Of a stretch of 64,000 bases of DNA, positions 44,283 to 56,439 are shown piece by piece. This stretch comes from Lampris incognitus (Eukaryota; Chordata; Actinopteri; Lampriformes; Lampridae). Under the pieces are notes generated by a model. It was given only the letters and a program-made list of their open reading frames with translations. It did not search any database and was not told the DNA's origin. Each line of letters starts with the position of its first letter. The stretch's first letter is position 1. The position numbers were made by a program, and so were the translations under genes. The stretch is from assembly GCF_029633865.1 (NCBI RefSeq), contig NC_079224.1, forward strand, positions 17,654,126 through 17,718,125. Reading direction: 5' to 3'.

Positions 44283-45471
44283 ATTTATAAGTTTTTAACC
44301 CGTTTCTGCCAAGGCTAATAATATCATGTGTCATTTTACACTACATATTTTGAGTCAATAATGCAATCTGTGTGGGCCACTGGTCTCTGTTAACAGGGTT
44401 GTACTGCCTACCAATGGCAAGAGACCCCTGTATAACTGGCACGCAAACAGGGCCACACGTCGGTGTGGTGATGATGCTGAACAGCCTGCAGCTGATGGCG
44501 GGGCTGCATGGGCCTGCTGGGTTGTGGAATATGACTCCACGTTTGGTGGGACGCTGCGCTCGCTGATGCAAGTTCCCTCTGCAGCACGGTGAGGTGCTGC
44601 ATATAGCCTCACCTGCAAGGGACAGACCTGTTCCACCCGGCTGTTTAGGTCATTCCTATCAGCTGTTATAAATAATGTACTTTCGGAGAACAGAGTGCGG
44701 TATGTTTGAACGTGTAAATAAACCAGTTTCCAGTGTAAACATTCATGTTACCAATTACAACGACGGAAACAAGTCCAACAACATATTTCCGTTCTGCCCG
44801 ATTGATATATGATAGGTATTAAGCAGGCTGAACTCTGAAAAGCTGTTTATTTATTTTTTCCCCCCCTAGTCCTTATATGCTAAATGTCTTAGTGGATGAT
44901 GCCCGCAGTGGGCCGTAGCATAACATTTCTGCGGAAACTAAGCCACAAGAAAAAGAGAGAGGGCACTGAGAGACAACAAGCCTGCTGGTTTCAAAGGGAA
45001 AGAAAGTACTGATGAGATTTCCTGGAAGAGGCGTCAGGAGGAGTCAGATCCTGCCTGTGAACGGGCCTGGTTGCTCTTTGCACAATGTCTTCATTCCTCA
45101 CTCCCACTGGAATCTGATGACAAACTAGGTTTAACCTCCCAGCTATGAGGAGCCCGGTCCAGCTTCTTATTGCGCTGGGTGGGGGAGTCTGACTGCTCTC
45201 CGCCGAGAGATGAATTGATGCAGCGGTGTGATTCAGGGCAGGAGGAGGCGTGCAGGGACGCTCCGCCCAGCACACCGTCAAGCGGCTGCTGAGCACCTTC
45301 AGTCTTCGCGACGGGCCGAGTGGTAAAGGCACCACACTGCACATTTGATGACAAATGGGAAAGAATAAGAAGAACACAGCAGCAGTGGGGAAGTTAGAAT
45401 TTAGTATCCCCCCCCCACACACACTCTTTTCAGATATTGCGTAACACCATCCATAAAGGCTCATCTCTCAT

Positions 45472-45596
45472 ATTCCATCCATCCGTCCGTTATCCAAGCC
45501 GCTTATCCTGGTCAGGGCAACGGGGATGCTGGAGCCTATCCCAGCAGTCACTGGGCAGCAGGCGGGGAGACACCCTGGACAGGCTGCCAGATCATC
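45472..45596 (-). repeat. Family B SINE, 3' fragment
   Basis: Only the GGAT-type tail and about 110 bp of body remain (ccagcagtcactgggcagca seen on the + strand), a 5' truncation. Confidence 0.8.
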
Positions 45597-45967
45597 CCAG
45601 ATCTCTCAGATTTCTAAACGATATTTGAATTGCTAAAATGTACTCTTTCTACGGGTGCCATGAAAGAAAGGGGTGTGAAAGCATTTTCCCAAACGTGTGT
45701 TTTTAAAGGATAATTCCGCTTTTTTTTTTACAACCCGAGTCTTGTTTTTTTTGTAGTTTATGTGTCATTGTGCATATTGGTTACGATAATTTTTCGCACC
45801 GGTGTCGTTTTGGATATTTTGGACAACACAGCTGTGCAATGGCATCTTATGGGGCAATTAAATACAAACGCTAAACCTTTCCTTTTAACATTATGTAAAA
45901 AAGCCCACCATTAGTTCATCAGTTAGACTTTGTACACGATTTACCATTATCTATGACTTCTAATGCA

Positions 45968-46315
45968 TGGGCGGCACGGTGACCCAGTGGTTAGCACTGC
46001 CGCATCACAGCAAGACGGCCCTGGGTTCGAACCCCAGGCTGTCCCGGGTCGTCCTCTGTGTGGAGTTTGCATGTCCTCCCTGTGTCTGCGTGGGTTTCCT
46101 CCGGGTGCTCCGGTTTCCTCCCACCATCTAAAAGACTTGCATGTTAGGGTTAATACCCCTGCCTGTGCCCCTGAGCAAGGCAATGGAAAGAAGAAGTGGA
46201 GTTGGTCCCCGGGCGCTGCAGCTGCCCACTGCTCCTATATAATGGGATGGGTTAAATGCAGAGAACAAATTCATTGTAACCTGTGCAATGACAAAATAAA
46301 GCGGCTTTCTTCTTC
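45968..46315 (+). repeat. Family A SINE, full length, L2-like tail
   Basis: gggcggcacggtgacccagt head, gggttcgaacccc B box, and a tail ttcattgtaacctgtgcaat followed by gacaaaataaagcggctttc and TTC repeats. Confidence 0.85.
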
Positions 46316-46380
46316 TAAATTGTGCTGGTAGTTTATCGTTGGTTACTACTGTAAACTACTAATAAGACACGTTAGCCCCT

Positions 46381-46530
46381 AGCTAACGGGTCTGACCCTT
46401 TAGTCGAGCGGTTAGCGATGTCGACTTGTGGTGCAGTACACCCAGTATCGAATCTCGCACCGGGCAAGAAAATAACTGGTTACCCTACTCCCTACGGTAA
46501 GTATAGGCTGATCTTTCCTGCAAGTTGAAC
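46381..46530 (+). repeat. tRNA-derived SINE-like repeat, family D
   Basis: gctaacgggtctgacccttt, then tagtcgagcggttagcgatg (A-box-like) and tatcgaatctcgc (degenerate B box). Matches the copy at 51979-52150 in head, spacing and the gatctttcctgc phrase. The right boundary is approximate. Confidence 0.6.
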
Positions 46531-47740
46531 CAGGAAGTAGCTCAGCAACGAGATCGACCACTGTTGATAATACTGGACATTTCCAATAATATTTTTTATC
46601 TAGTTTTCACCTCCAAATCTGTGTTTTAGATACGCTGGCTAAACTGTTGGAACACGTGTGACCATGATGTTTGGTTGCCCCATAAGACACCGTTGTAAAA
46701 CCGCGTCCAGTGGCGCTCCTGTGTCCAACATCTCGACAATGAAGCCGGTGAGTAACATTAGCCTGTCGTTTATGCACATGACACATTATATCACAACTTA
46801 CACTCGCGATGGCAAAAACCATAGAAATAACACCCAGGCTGTGAAGAAGTGGAATTAGCGTTTAAGTCGGCGCGCATCTAAGTGTTGATTAGCGCGGCGG
46901 GCTGGCCGGCAGTCTTGTGGAGAGAGTCATCTGAAGCCGCTGGGTCTGCTGTGCTCTAAATATATACTTCCCCGGAGCAGATAAAAGCAGTGAAGGCTCA
47001 ATTAGCCCGACTTCAAAGTGGCAGGGTTTTCAATACCAGCCCCCTGGCGCTGCCGAGCCGTGCCAGTTCTTTCATCTCAGCCCATCGACCCTTGAGGGCC
47101 CGGCAGTTAGAGGGATTCAGGAAGTCAATGCTATCGCTTGGCATTCTGGGATATGGAGGGAACGGTCAGCTTTGACCCCCGGAGAAGCTCCGACTCACTT
47201 TGTTCTGTAAGTAACGGCCGCTAATCAGGCCCCGATACCTTCTTTTTGTTTTTGTTTCCGCGACTGCAAACCACTCACACTCCATTTCTGTACTTCGTCC
47301 TGCAATCCGTGTCTTAATTTCAGAGGTCATTTTCCTCCGAGGCATTTTGTTGGAGGTGATTCCCCCCCCCCCCTCGACTCTTTGGATTAATGACCTGTTC
47401 TTGAGAATGAGAGGCGAAGCAATCCTATTGTACACCATCACGCTGGGAAATACCCTTCCTATATAAATAAATTAGCAAGCAGCTTTCTCCAAACATCGCC
47501 ACTCGGTGCCACCAGTTATCCTTTCACATGACAAATCATTCGCATTTCCACTGGGAGCGTTTCCTCCACAGCCTACTTCACAGACAAAAGCAGCCTGAAA
47601 GTGCTGATGCTGGGCAAAGGATGGTGTTTTTGTAAGTGGTTCGGCGTCTCTGTCACAAAGGCTGTCCCACGCCGCCATCCATTAGCTCTCTGTGGGACAG
47701 GGGGAAGTTATCTAGGGGCCCTATTGTAAGTTAGTTGGAC

Positions 47741-47794
<54 letters not shown>

Positions 47795-47925
47795 AGTACA
47801 GTAAGCGTATGGAGGGGGTGCAGCAGCTTTGTTGTCATGTGTTAGCTTGCGTATTGCAGCCTGTGATCATTAATTTAGTGTGTGTGTTTGTCTGTGCATG
47901 TGTATGTGCTTGTGTGTGCGCGCGC

Positions 47926-47963
<38 letters not shown>
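47741..47963. repeat. Two (TG)n microsatellites
   Basis: TG runs at about 47741-47792 and 47926-47963, separated by mostly unique sequence. The long open frame across them is a repeat artefact. Confidence 0.95.
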
Positions 47964-47965
<2 letters not shown>

Positions 47966-50084
47966 TTGAATGTGCATGTGTAATTTGTTTGGAGAAGGTC
48001 TTGGACAGAGCCCAGTGTTGCTGTCTTGAGTCCCAGAGGAAAGCTTCAGCTCCAGGGGTCCTGTCCTACCCTACGGCCCCTGCTGGGCTGGTGGAAGGGC
48101 CAGCCAGCCAGGCAGCCAGCCAGCCAGTCAAAGCAGTCAGGCAAGCAGGCAGGAGGATGGGCGCTGGAGATAGGGGGGAGGAGAGTGGAGGGGAACGGGG
48201 TTGCTGGGCTGGCTCTTGCCCTCACGCTGACAGGATCTGGTCAATGTCCTGCCGCCGAGGGTCGCGGCCCAGCTTACGCACACAAACTTATCTCCAGTGC
48301 ATCTGCTGGGCCGCCTGCGCAGTCAGGCTGTCTCCACGGCGGGCCGCAAGCGCTTTCCTGCCGCGGATGAGAGTGAGGGGAGGGAGAATGGTGGGAGGAC
48401 AGGGGGGGGGAGGAAAAGGGGAGGGGGGTAGAGAGAGAGAGAAAGAGAGAGAGAGACAGAGGGAGAAGGCAGGGGGGGTTCAATGGGAAACTGCATCTGC
48501 AGAGGTCTGCCAAGTCACTGAGCTATATGGAAAACACGAGCCGCCTCCAGGGTAACAGAACCACTTCTGAATTTCTACAAACAAAAATAGCCCTGATGTC
48601 TGGCTGCGACCCCTCCGTTCTCTGGCCCCCGTCGCTCTCTGCGCGTCTGTCACACGAAATTCCCACATGAATAACAAGCTCATGTTCGGACCGTAGCCGT
48701 CTGCGAGAACGAACTCGTTTACTGCGCTGCTGGCGCTGAAAAAGCAGAAGAAGAAGAAGAAGAGGAAGAAGACGAGAGAGAGAGAGAGAAAAAAAACGCT
48801 GAAATTTAATAATTGCGTGGAGCCTAGTGTATTTATCATTCCCCCTCTTTTTGGATGGAGATGACCTTGTGGTGACCAACTGTGTGGACCTTGATTTAGG
48901 TCCCATTGGTGAGCCATTTCATCATTCAAACAGCTTGTGTTCCCATTCTCATGACCTAATGCGTTGTAGAATGCCTGAAAGCGGCCGTTGTATTTTTCTC
49001 CTCTCTCCCTGAGCCCTTTTCTCATCAACAGCATGAGGAAGCCATAACAGATTCCTCACCAGAATGAAACGGCCGGCGAGCTTGAGCCGTTCTGACAAGG
49101 TGGTGAGCCACGAGCGGCGTGTTTTTCATAGGATATTATGACTGGGAACAGCCTGGGATCCTCTCCGATGCAAACAACATGGATGCATTGCCACTATAGT
49201 GCGCGAAATTGAAACAACCATTACTGACATTAATATGTGTTGGTCTGGGCCGTGCAGGGCAGATCACTTCTATTCCCCAACTTAAATTTTTTTTTAAATT
49301 ATTTATTTTTTTTGCAAAGATCCAAATTCCTCTCAGGTCTGTGGGTCAATTACCTTTCAGGGTTAAGTTTCACATTTTAGGCTCCAAAACAGGGCATGAT
49401 GCTCACGCCCCCCCCCCCTCCTGCAGCCCTGCAGTAGATTCTCCAAAGCCTCCAGTGACGGCATACCTGACACCGACACATGCACACCTATAAACCTTAG
49501 ACCACAGCTCCCCTCATCTGCTCCTCATTGGGACCAGTGTTAAAGCGAAACCTCTAACACAGAGGTAAAACCTCGCAGCCGCTGTTTACAAGACAAAAGT
49601 TCTACCCATCTGACCTCCGCCACTAAAACTGCCCGATATGGAGGATGGAGGCAAGGGGGGGGCGTGCACAGGGGTCGAGTGGGAGGGTGGGAGGGTTGGA
49701 TGTGGTGTGATATCACTTTTTGAAACCTAAAGCATCGTACGTGTCGGGCAAAACAAACATAATAGAAACTTTACAGAAAAACGCAGGGCCTCATGTGAGC
49801 TCAGCTAATTTTTGGGGACCCCCCCCACACACACCCCACACCAAGTCCTCTCCCTGCTTTGACTTAAATATGACAGCGAATCGGGTAAGATGCAGCATTA
49901 CCCGGGATGGGCTGAAGCTGCCTTCCCTATTCGAGGCTTCGGGCCACTGTTGGAGAAGTGTTTCTCACCCTGGGTCGGGTTTAGAGGGGAGGTAGGAAGA
50001 GAAATGAGGAGAAGAAGGAGGGAGGCGAGACAACCTCCTTAATGTACATTCTGTTCTATCCCCACTGTGTTTCTCAAGGTTGCC

Positions 50085-50122
50085 TGTGTGCGTGTGCGTG
50101 TGTGTGTGTTTGCGTACGTGCT

Positions 50123-50213
<91 letters not shown>

Positions 50214-50464
50214 ACACACAAATTGAAGTGGGTGTATGCCTGTGCCTCTGTATGTCTATTACTCTGTGTGCGGGTGCACGCGCATGTGTTTGTGTATGTG
50301 TATGTGTGCGTTTGTGTATGTGTGTGTGCTTGTGTACGTGTATGTGTACATTTGTGTATGTGTGTGTGCGCACGCGTGCACAGGCATGTGTGTGTTTGTG
50401 TACGTGTGTGTATGTGTTTGTGTGCCCATGCATGTGTGTGCATGTGAATGTGTGCGTTTGTGTA

Positions 50465-50503
<39 letters not shown>

Positions 50504-50557
50504 ACGCGTGAGCGCACAAATTGAAGTGGGTGTATGCCTGTGCCTCTGTATGTCTAT

Positions 50558-50617
<60 letters not shown>

Positions 50618-50740
50618 ATACGTGTTTGTGTGTGAATGTGTATGCGCTAGCACACAAATCAAAGTGGGTATGACTATGCCTCGGTATGTGTGTCTATTAG
50701 CGTGTTGTGTGTGTGCGTGTGTTTGCGCGCGTGCGCATGT
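50085..50740. repeat. TG-rich higher-order tandem repeat
   Basis: A 53-bp non-microsatellite segment beginning acaaattgaagtgggtgtat occurs identically at 50218 and 50516, and a diverged third copy starts at 50654. Each is followed by long TG/TGC-rich stretches, so large blocks with internal microsatellite have been duplicated. Confidence 0.85.
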
Positions 50741-51978
50741 GCGTGGGTGTAGTGGTGCCAGGTACAGCGTCTCCTCTGGCTCCTTCAGTGTTGACCCTGC
50801 CCTGTGCATTCTGAGAGTGAGAGTCTCCTCCCTCTCTGGGCGTAGCAACATTGTGCTAATATGAACATATGCGCACACAGATGGGCATGTGCAGTCATAC
50901 ATCAATACCACACGGACAGAACATTAACGTACCCACACATGTGCACGTGCACGTGCACACGCACACACAAGTCTTACAAAATACAACAAAAACGTATGTA
51001 GCCTGTTCATTTGACCCAGTGCAAATGCATGGAAGAAATGCCAGATTTGCATAACTCACTCGTCCCAGAGAACAACTTGTTACGGCCTAATCCCCATGGG
51101 GAGCAGCGCGGCCTTCCTCCTTGGCATGAGACAGCAATTTACGTTATGTTCGATCACACCTACGTTTGGCAATGAGTGAAACAGTTTGGCCAGTTTGCTG
51201 CTAATCAACACAGCATGGGTGACTCCATGAAAAATGAGGTGCGGAGCGGTCCGACTCAGGTACCATCTCTCAACAGCTTCCACCGTCATTACAGCGGTGA
51301 AGCACTTTTTTGTTGTTGTTGCAGGAATTCTAATAAAAGGCCATTTTCACTACCTCTTCTTCAACCCCCCCCCCGTAACATCACCAAACACTCTCTCAAT
51401 CAGCGATTTTATAAGTATGACAAAATACTGCGTGTGTGAAATGAATTGTAAATGGTCAAAGTATGTGAGGGTACATTCCGCTGACTGTTTAACTCTGATT
51501 TAAGGCCCTCTCGTCCGAGGCTGGCTCTTACCTCATTAGAAGTCCCACTTTCCTGTGAGAGACCATGTCGTCCCTGCCGTCCTATTCCAGGGCCTGATCA
51601 TATCTCGCTACCAGCCCACTCTGTCTCTCTCACACTCCTCCAAATGAATACAAATGAGTGTTTTCATTCTGAGCTAGACGGTCAAGTATGTAACCAAAAA
51701 CACTGTTTTATACTCTTAAAAGGAGCAAACACTTCCCTAGGAAAAACAAACATGTGAAATTCCAGCGGATACAATCATATTGTTGTCAAAAGTGTTTTTG
51801 CATTCGGAACAAGCTTTATAAACTGCCAAAGGCCCCAAACGAGGATTTTAAAAAATCACATTAAAAAGGACATTGCATTGATTGTGGGTTTCCACGTAAT
51901 CCTGTGAGATGATATTAGGATGATGCACATGTGACCGTTAGCATTGCATACTGTAACGTGAGTAGTCACGTTGGTGCT

Positions 51979-52150
51979 TGGCTAACGGGTCGGACCCTTT
52001 ACTCGACTGGTTAACGTTGGCGCTTGCTGAGTGGGAGACACGGGTTCGCGTCCCGGCTGTGGCGACGGTCTCCCAGACTCTGCCCCCCGAATTCGCTACA
52101 ATACATTAGCTGGTGCACGCAGGCAGAGCCGATCTTCCTGCTTCCCAGCA
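51979..52150 (+). repeat. tRNA-derived SINE-like repeat, family D, second copy
   Basis: gctaacgggtcggacccttt, tactcgactggttaacgttg and a good B box (cgggttcgcgtcccgg). A tRNA-like head with intact internal promoter spacing. Confidence 0.65.
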
Positions 52151-52658
52151 TCAGTAGGAACCAACAAGAGCGTGTCTCATAGCGGCGGTGCCCCGATAAT
52201 GACAATCAATATGAATTTTTACAGAAATGCTTTAAAAAAATTACTTTTGGCTTATATGTGATTAGCATTAGTTTCCAACATCTAGGGGAAATATGAACTA
52301 TTAAAAAAACTGACCTAATGTTCCCAAAAAGTGATTTCCTCAATACTGTGGAATTTCAAATGATGCCAGGAATATGTCAGAAACATAAAGGAGGGCTGAA
52401 TAACTCACGCTCTGCCTGACTTACAGGCTGACTGAAAGTATTTTTCAAAAAGTTTACACTTAATACCGTTCGACATTTAGCGCCGTGTCTAAATTCCTGA
52501 CTTGAGATGTGCGGCGAGGACATCTTGTTATCAAATTCGCCTCGCTTTCAATTTTATAATCGACGACGCGAGAATCCATCATATCCAATAGTCTCGTATG
52601 CGGTTTGGTGTACTGCGGCGTGGCGGTGGACTACAGTAACGGCGGTTCTGCTTAGTAT

Positions 52659-53005
52659 TGTAACCGTAGTTAGTGTACACGTTTGAGCTATTATTTTATT
52701 TATACATGTATATGTGTAATATCTAACTTGTTATTTCACGTCCCCTTGCCTACGAGTGAATATTAGTTCCTACCTGCCATTGTTTAGGAGGGACAGTGAT
52801 GAGTGTCACAGAGAGGGGAAGTAGCACGTGCGGCGAGGGTGGCGGAACCTCCGGGAGAGTGAAGGGATGGTCTGTACTGTCTTGCCGTGTTGGTTGTTAA
52901 GTCGAAGATGTTGAAATAAATAAACAGAGAGAAATTGTAGCTCGCTTATTAACCACACGCCAGAGGAACCGGGGAGCGCTACCGGCGCAGAAAAGAAGGG
53001 TTACA
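52659..53005 (+). repeat. Probable solo LTR, 347 bp
   Basis: Starts tgtaacc and ends ggttaca, a perfect 7-bp terminal inverted repeat with TG...CA ends. It is flanked by gtat at 52655-52658 and 53006-53009. An aataaataaa poly(A) signal lies near 52915. No internal retrotransposon sequence is next to it, so it looks like the product of LTR-LTR recombination. Orientation is inferred from the poly(A) signal. Confidence 0.6.
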
Positions 53006-53981
53006 GTATTTTTGAAGTCGCAGAAGCTGAGACGTCCTCAGCGTCGTTGCCCCATCTGAAGGCTGCCTCGGTATAAATCTCTCACACGGAGACCCGGGCT
53101 GACCCTCAGAGTTAGCCTTTGTTTGGCAGACGCCTTGGGCCCCTTTAATCTTGTGAAGAGATAAATCCTTTGATGGACCTGGCCTGACTCGGTTGAAAGT
53201 GCGGCCCCCGCCGTCTCCATACATCACCACAGTAAGGCATGTTTGATGTTTTGGGAAGGGGGGGGTCGGCAGTGGCGCGCAGGGTGGGCTCCCTCGCAAC
53301 CCATAACATGGTCATCAATCCTGCGCCACAACCGCAGACCCATACCTGCTTACATCCACGCCTGCTGTTCCCTCCTCCTCCACCACCACCACCTTGTCCG
53401 ACCCCTTTTCAAACCCGTACACCAACCCACAGCCGACCCTGCCCTATTGACCACTGAGAGCCAACACTCAGCCAGGATAAGCTTGTCTGTCCGTGGGAGA
53501 CACAAACAGCCAGGCACAGAAAACACACCCATCACACCCTGTTTTGTCTTCTTTTTTCTTTTTATAATTGTTTTTGTTTTTTCATTTTCGTTTTCAGGAA
53601 ATGTTGTGTGACGTACCTCTCTCATGGCCACTGAAGTTACATAAGCGGCTCACACCAGCTGGTCAGGCAGGACGCTGATCTGTCATTACCGATGAGGGAA
53701 ATGTGTGTATTTTACACCGATATTAAATTCCTGAGAAAGTGAGCGGCCCTTGCCACGGAGTAGCTACATCACCCGAGTTGTTTTCAGGGTCATCCAGAAA
53801 AGCTGATGGCTTGAACTGAGATGAACTTCAGGGAGCTCTTCAGATTTCACCGATAAGACCTGCGCCCCGTTAAGACAAGCGGCCCTTTACGCGCTCTCGC
53901 TTATCTAAATCCTTCATCAACACACGCCTAATCTGAATCACAGCTGCTAATTTTGATAGATTTGATGCTCCGCAGGGAGCA

Positions 53982-53982
<1 letters not shown>

Positions 53983-54026
<44 letters not shown>

Positions 54027-54040
54027 TGCGTCTGTGTGTG
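53983..54040. repeat. (TG)n microsatellite
   Basis: TG run ending in tgcgcgtgcgtctg. Confidence 0.95.
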
Positions 54041-54303
54041 TGTTTAGCGTGGACAATCAAACAATAACAGCATGCCGTTGTGCCTTTTGAGACAGGTTCA
54101 AATGTTACGACTTTGCAGAATTTACTGCACTTTTTAGTCTTCCCCTCCCCCTCCCTCTCCCCTCCCCACTGACTCACAGCAGCAAGTTAGACAACCCAAT
54201 GGATGTGCAGTGATACAGCTTCTTACTGTATGTAAGTGTGCACTAGTGCGTGTGTGCGTGGGCGTGTCTACCTCTGTGTTTATGTGTGACTGCTTGCATG
54301 TGT

Positions 54304-54351
54304 TGTGTGTGTGTGTGTGTGTGTGTGTGTGTCTACGTGTCTGGTATGTCT

Positions 54352-54423
<72 letters not shown>
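54304..54423. repeat. (GT)n microsatellite pair
   Basis: GT runs at about 54304-54333 and 54354-54423, separated by ctacgtgtctggtatgtcta. Confidence 0.95.
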
Positions 54424-54427
<4 letters not shown>

Positions 54428-54548
54428 CAAGTGCACATGCTAAGTGTGTCTCCAAGCAAGATGACTAAGGCAAGTGACAATAACACCCCTGAAATAACTT
54501 GGCAGGCATTTTAATTGCTCAACCCTGCAGTGGCTCAAAACATTGCTG

Positions 54549-54554
<6 letters not shown>

Positions 54555-54606
<52 letters not shown>
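54555..54606. repeat. (AT)n microsatellite
   Basis: AT run of about 52 bp after tgtgtgta. Confidence 0.95.
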
Positions 54607-54608
<2 letters not shown>

Positions 54609-55983
54609 CAAAAGGGTGAAAATGTTCCCAGGCCAAGCATCCAAAAAATAAATTAAAAATGTAATAACTGTATTAGTTCGGGGGTTTTGCCACTGTCAAC
54701 TTACTTCTAATGATGTGGTTTAAATACACCAAAAAAAAAAAAACATCTGGATTTTCAGATCTTAACTTGATTTCCTGGCCATCTTTCCTGGCACCGGTCA
54801 TCTCTCTTTCATATTCCCTTCTTCCACCTTGTTCCCATTTCTTCTTTCATCCGTCTTTGCTGTTATGATTGACACAAATATTACTACGCCGCTGCGCAGC
54901 CCCGGGTCCGATGCAGCTGTCAGCCCTATTGTTTCTCTGCTTATGGGGAGGCGAGGGGGTTTACGACGCACTTGCCGTGTTTTTCTTTAATCAATGTGAA
55001 AGTAATAGCGGAGTCCATGTGCGTCCAGACTCACAATGAGGTGCCGGAGCACTTCATGTGTAGGAAGCCTCGGACAAACACAGGAAGCTCGGTGTTTCTC
55101 GGAGAGGGCAGCAGGCCGCGCAGATTAAAATGGGGGGCGAAAGGTGCCGCACTTAAAAAGACCTTGCTGTAGCGTGCAGTGGGCTGGACCACCGCGCAGG
55201 AGCTACACGTAGCCCCCTTTTACTTTGTGATGCTAACCACTTGGACGATTTGTCCTCTTTAAACGTGCAGTAAGTGTCGGACAAAAGAGAGAGGCGAGTG
55301 TTTCTGGCAGGGTGTTTGCCAATGCAACACTCTCCAACGCAGAGAAAAGAAGAAGAAGATGGAAATGAAAATAAGTTGATGAAACTTCATTTAAGAGCTC
55401 GTTGTGCTCCCATATTGATTATTAGGGAGGTTACGTCATCAGCCCCTGGGAGTTTTAAACAAACCCCCGATACCGAAGAGACAGAAAAAAACGATTAAAA
55501 ATATGTAGATATTTCCAACAGTTTATCTCCTTACTCCAATTATGCCTCCTATTCTTTGGACTGTATATTCTTAATCTCATCAATTCCACTTGGTGTCAAA
55601 GGTCACAGTGTAGATTTTGTGTGACGTAGATTAAAGTCCCCGTTGCGCTTAATCGCTAAACTGCTGCGCACTCTTCTTCTTTCTCTGCAGCGCCTCCAGA
55701 CACGCTGACCTGACCCATGGGCTCTGACACAGGAAAGCTTAACTGCAGTAATGCATGCAGGGAAGACACATAGAGACATCTAGTGGTGAACAGTTGTATT
55801 ACTGTCAGCCAGTCCCCCAGCGATACGTTGTATGAGCTCTGCAGTGGACCCCCACAATGAATCAGACCCCAAAATGTTTCTAGAAATACTGTTGTTCAGT
55901 TCAGCAGAACTGGTCACTGAATGGCGGGAAATTAGGGTTTAAACCCGAACCTTAATGTATTATTATTATTATTCAGAAATGTT

Positions 55984-56357
55984 TGTGCACGGTGGCGCAG
56001 TGGTTAGCGCAGTCGCCTCAGAGCAAAAAGGTCCTGGGTTCGAGCCCCGGGGTAGTCCAACCTTGGGGGGGTCGGGGGGTCGTCCTAGGTGTGGAGTTTG
56101 CATGTTCTCCCCGTGTCTGCGTGGGTTTTCTCCGGGTGCTCCGGTTTCCTCCCACAGTCCAAAGACATGTAGGTCAGGTGAATCGGCTGTAATAAATTGT
56201 CCCTAGGTGTGAACGTGTGTGTGAGAGTCGGCCCTGTGGTGGACTGGCGGCCTGTCCAGGATGTCCCAGTCTGCCGCCCAGTGACTGCTGGGATAGATTC
56301 CAGCATCCCCGCGACCCTGAGAGCAGGACAAGCGGTTTGGATAATGGATGGATGGGT
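55984..56357 (+). repeat. Family B SINE, full length
   Basis: cacggtggcgcagtggttag head, gggttcgagccccgggg B box, the phrase cacagtccaaagacatgtag, and a tail gcggtttggataatggatgg. The best-preserved family B copy in the window. Confidence 0.85.
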
Positions 56358-56439
56358 TTGTGCACCCGTGAGATGGTATATGGTTGACTTGAGATTTTGC
56401 CCATTGATTTTAAGTTGTGTGCAAGCGCTGCCCAAGAAA

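Noticed and set aside
47743-48555. 270-codon open frame with a Cys-Val run
   Set aside because: Starts in a TG microsatellite; the composition of the remainder is GC- and purine-rich low complexity, with no domain.
50039-50911. Open frame of 290 codons rich in Thr and His on the minus strand
   Set aside because: It is a translation of the TG/CA repeat array and has no domain or splice context.
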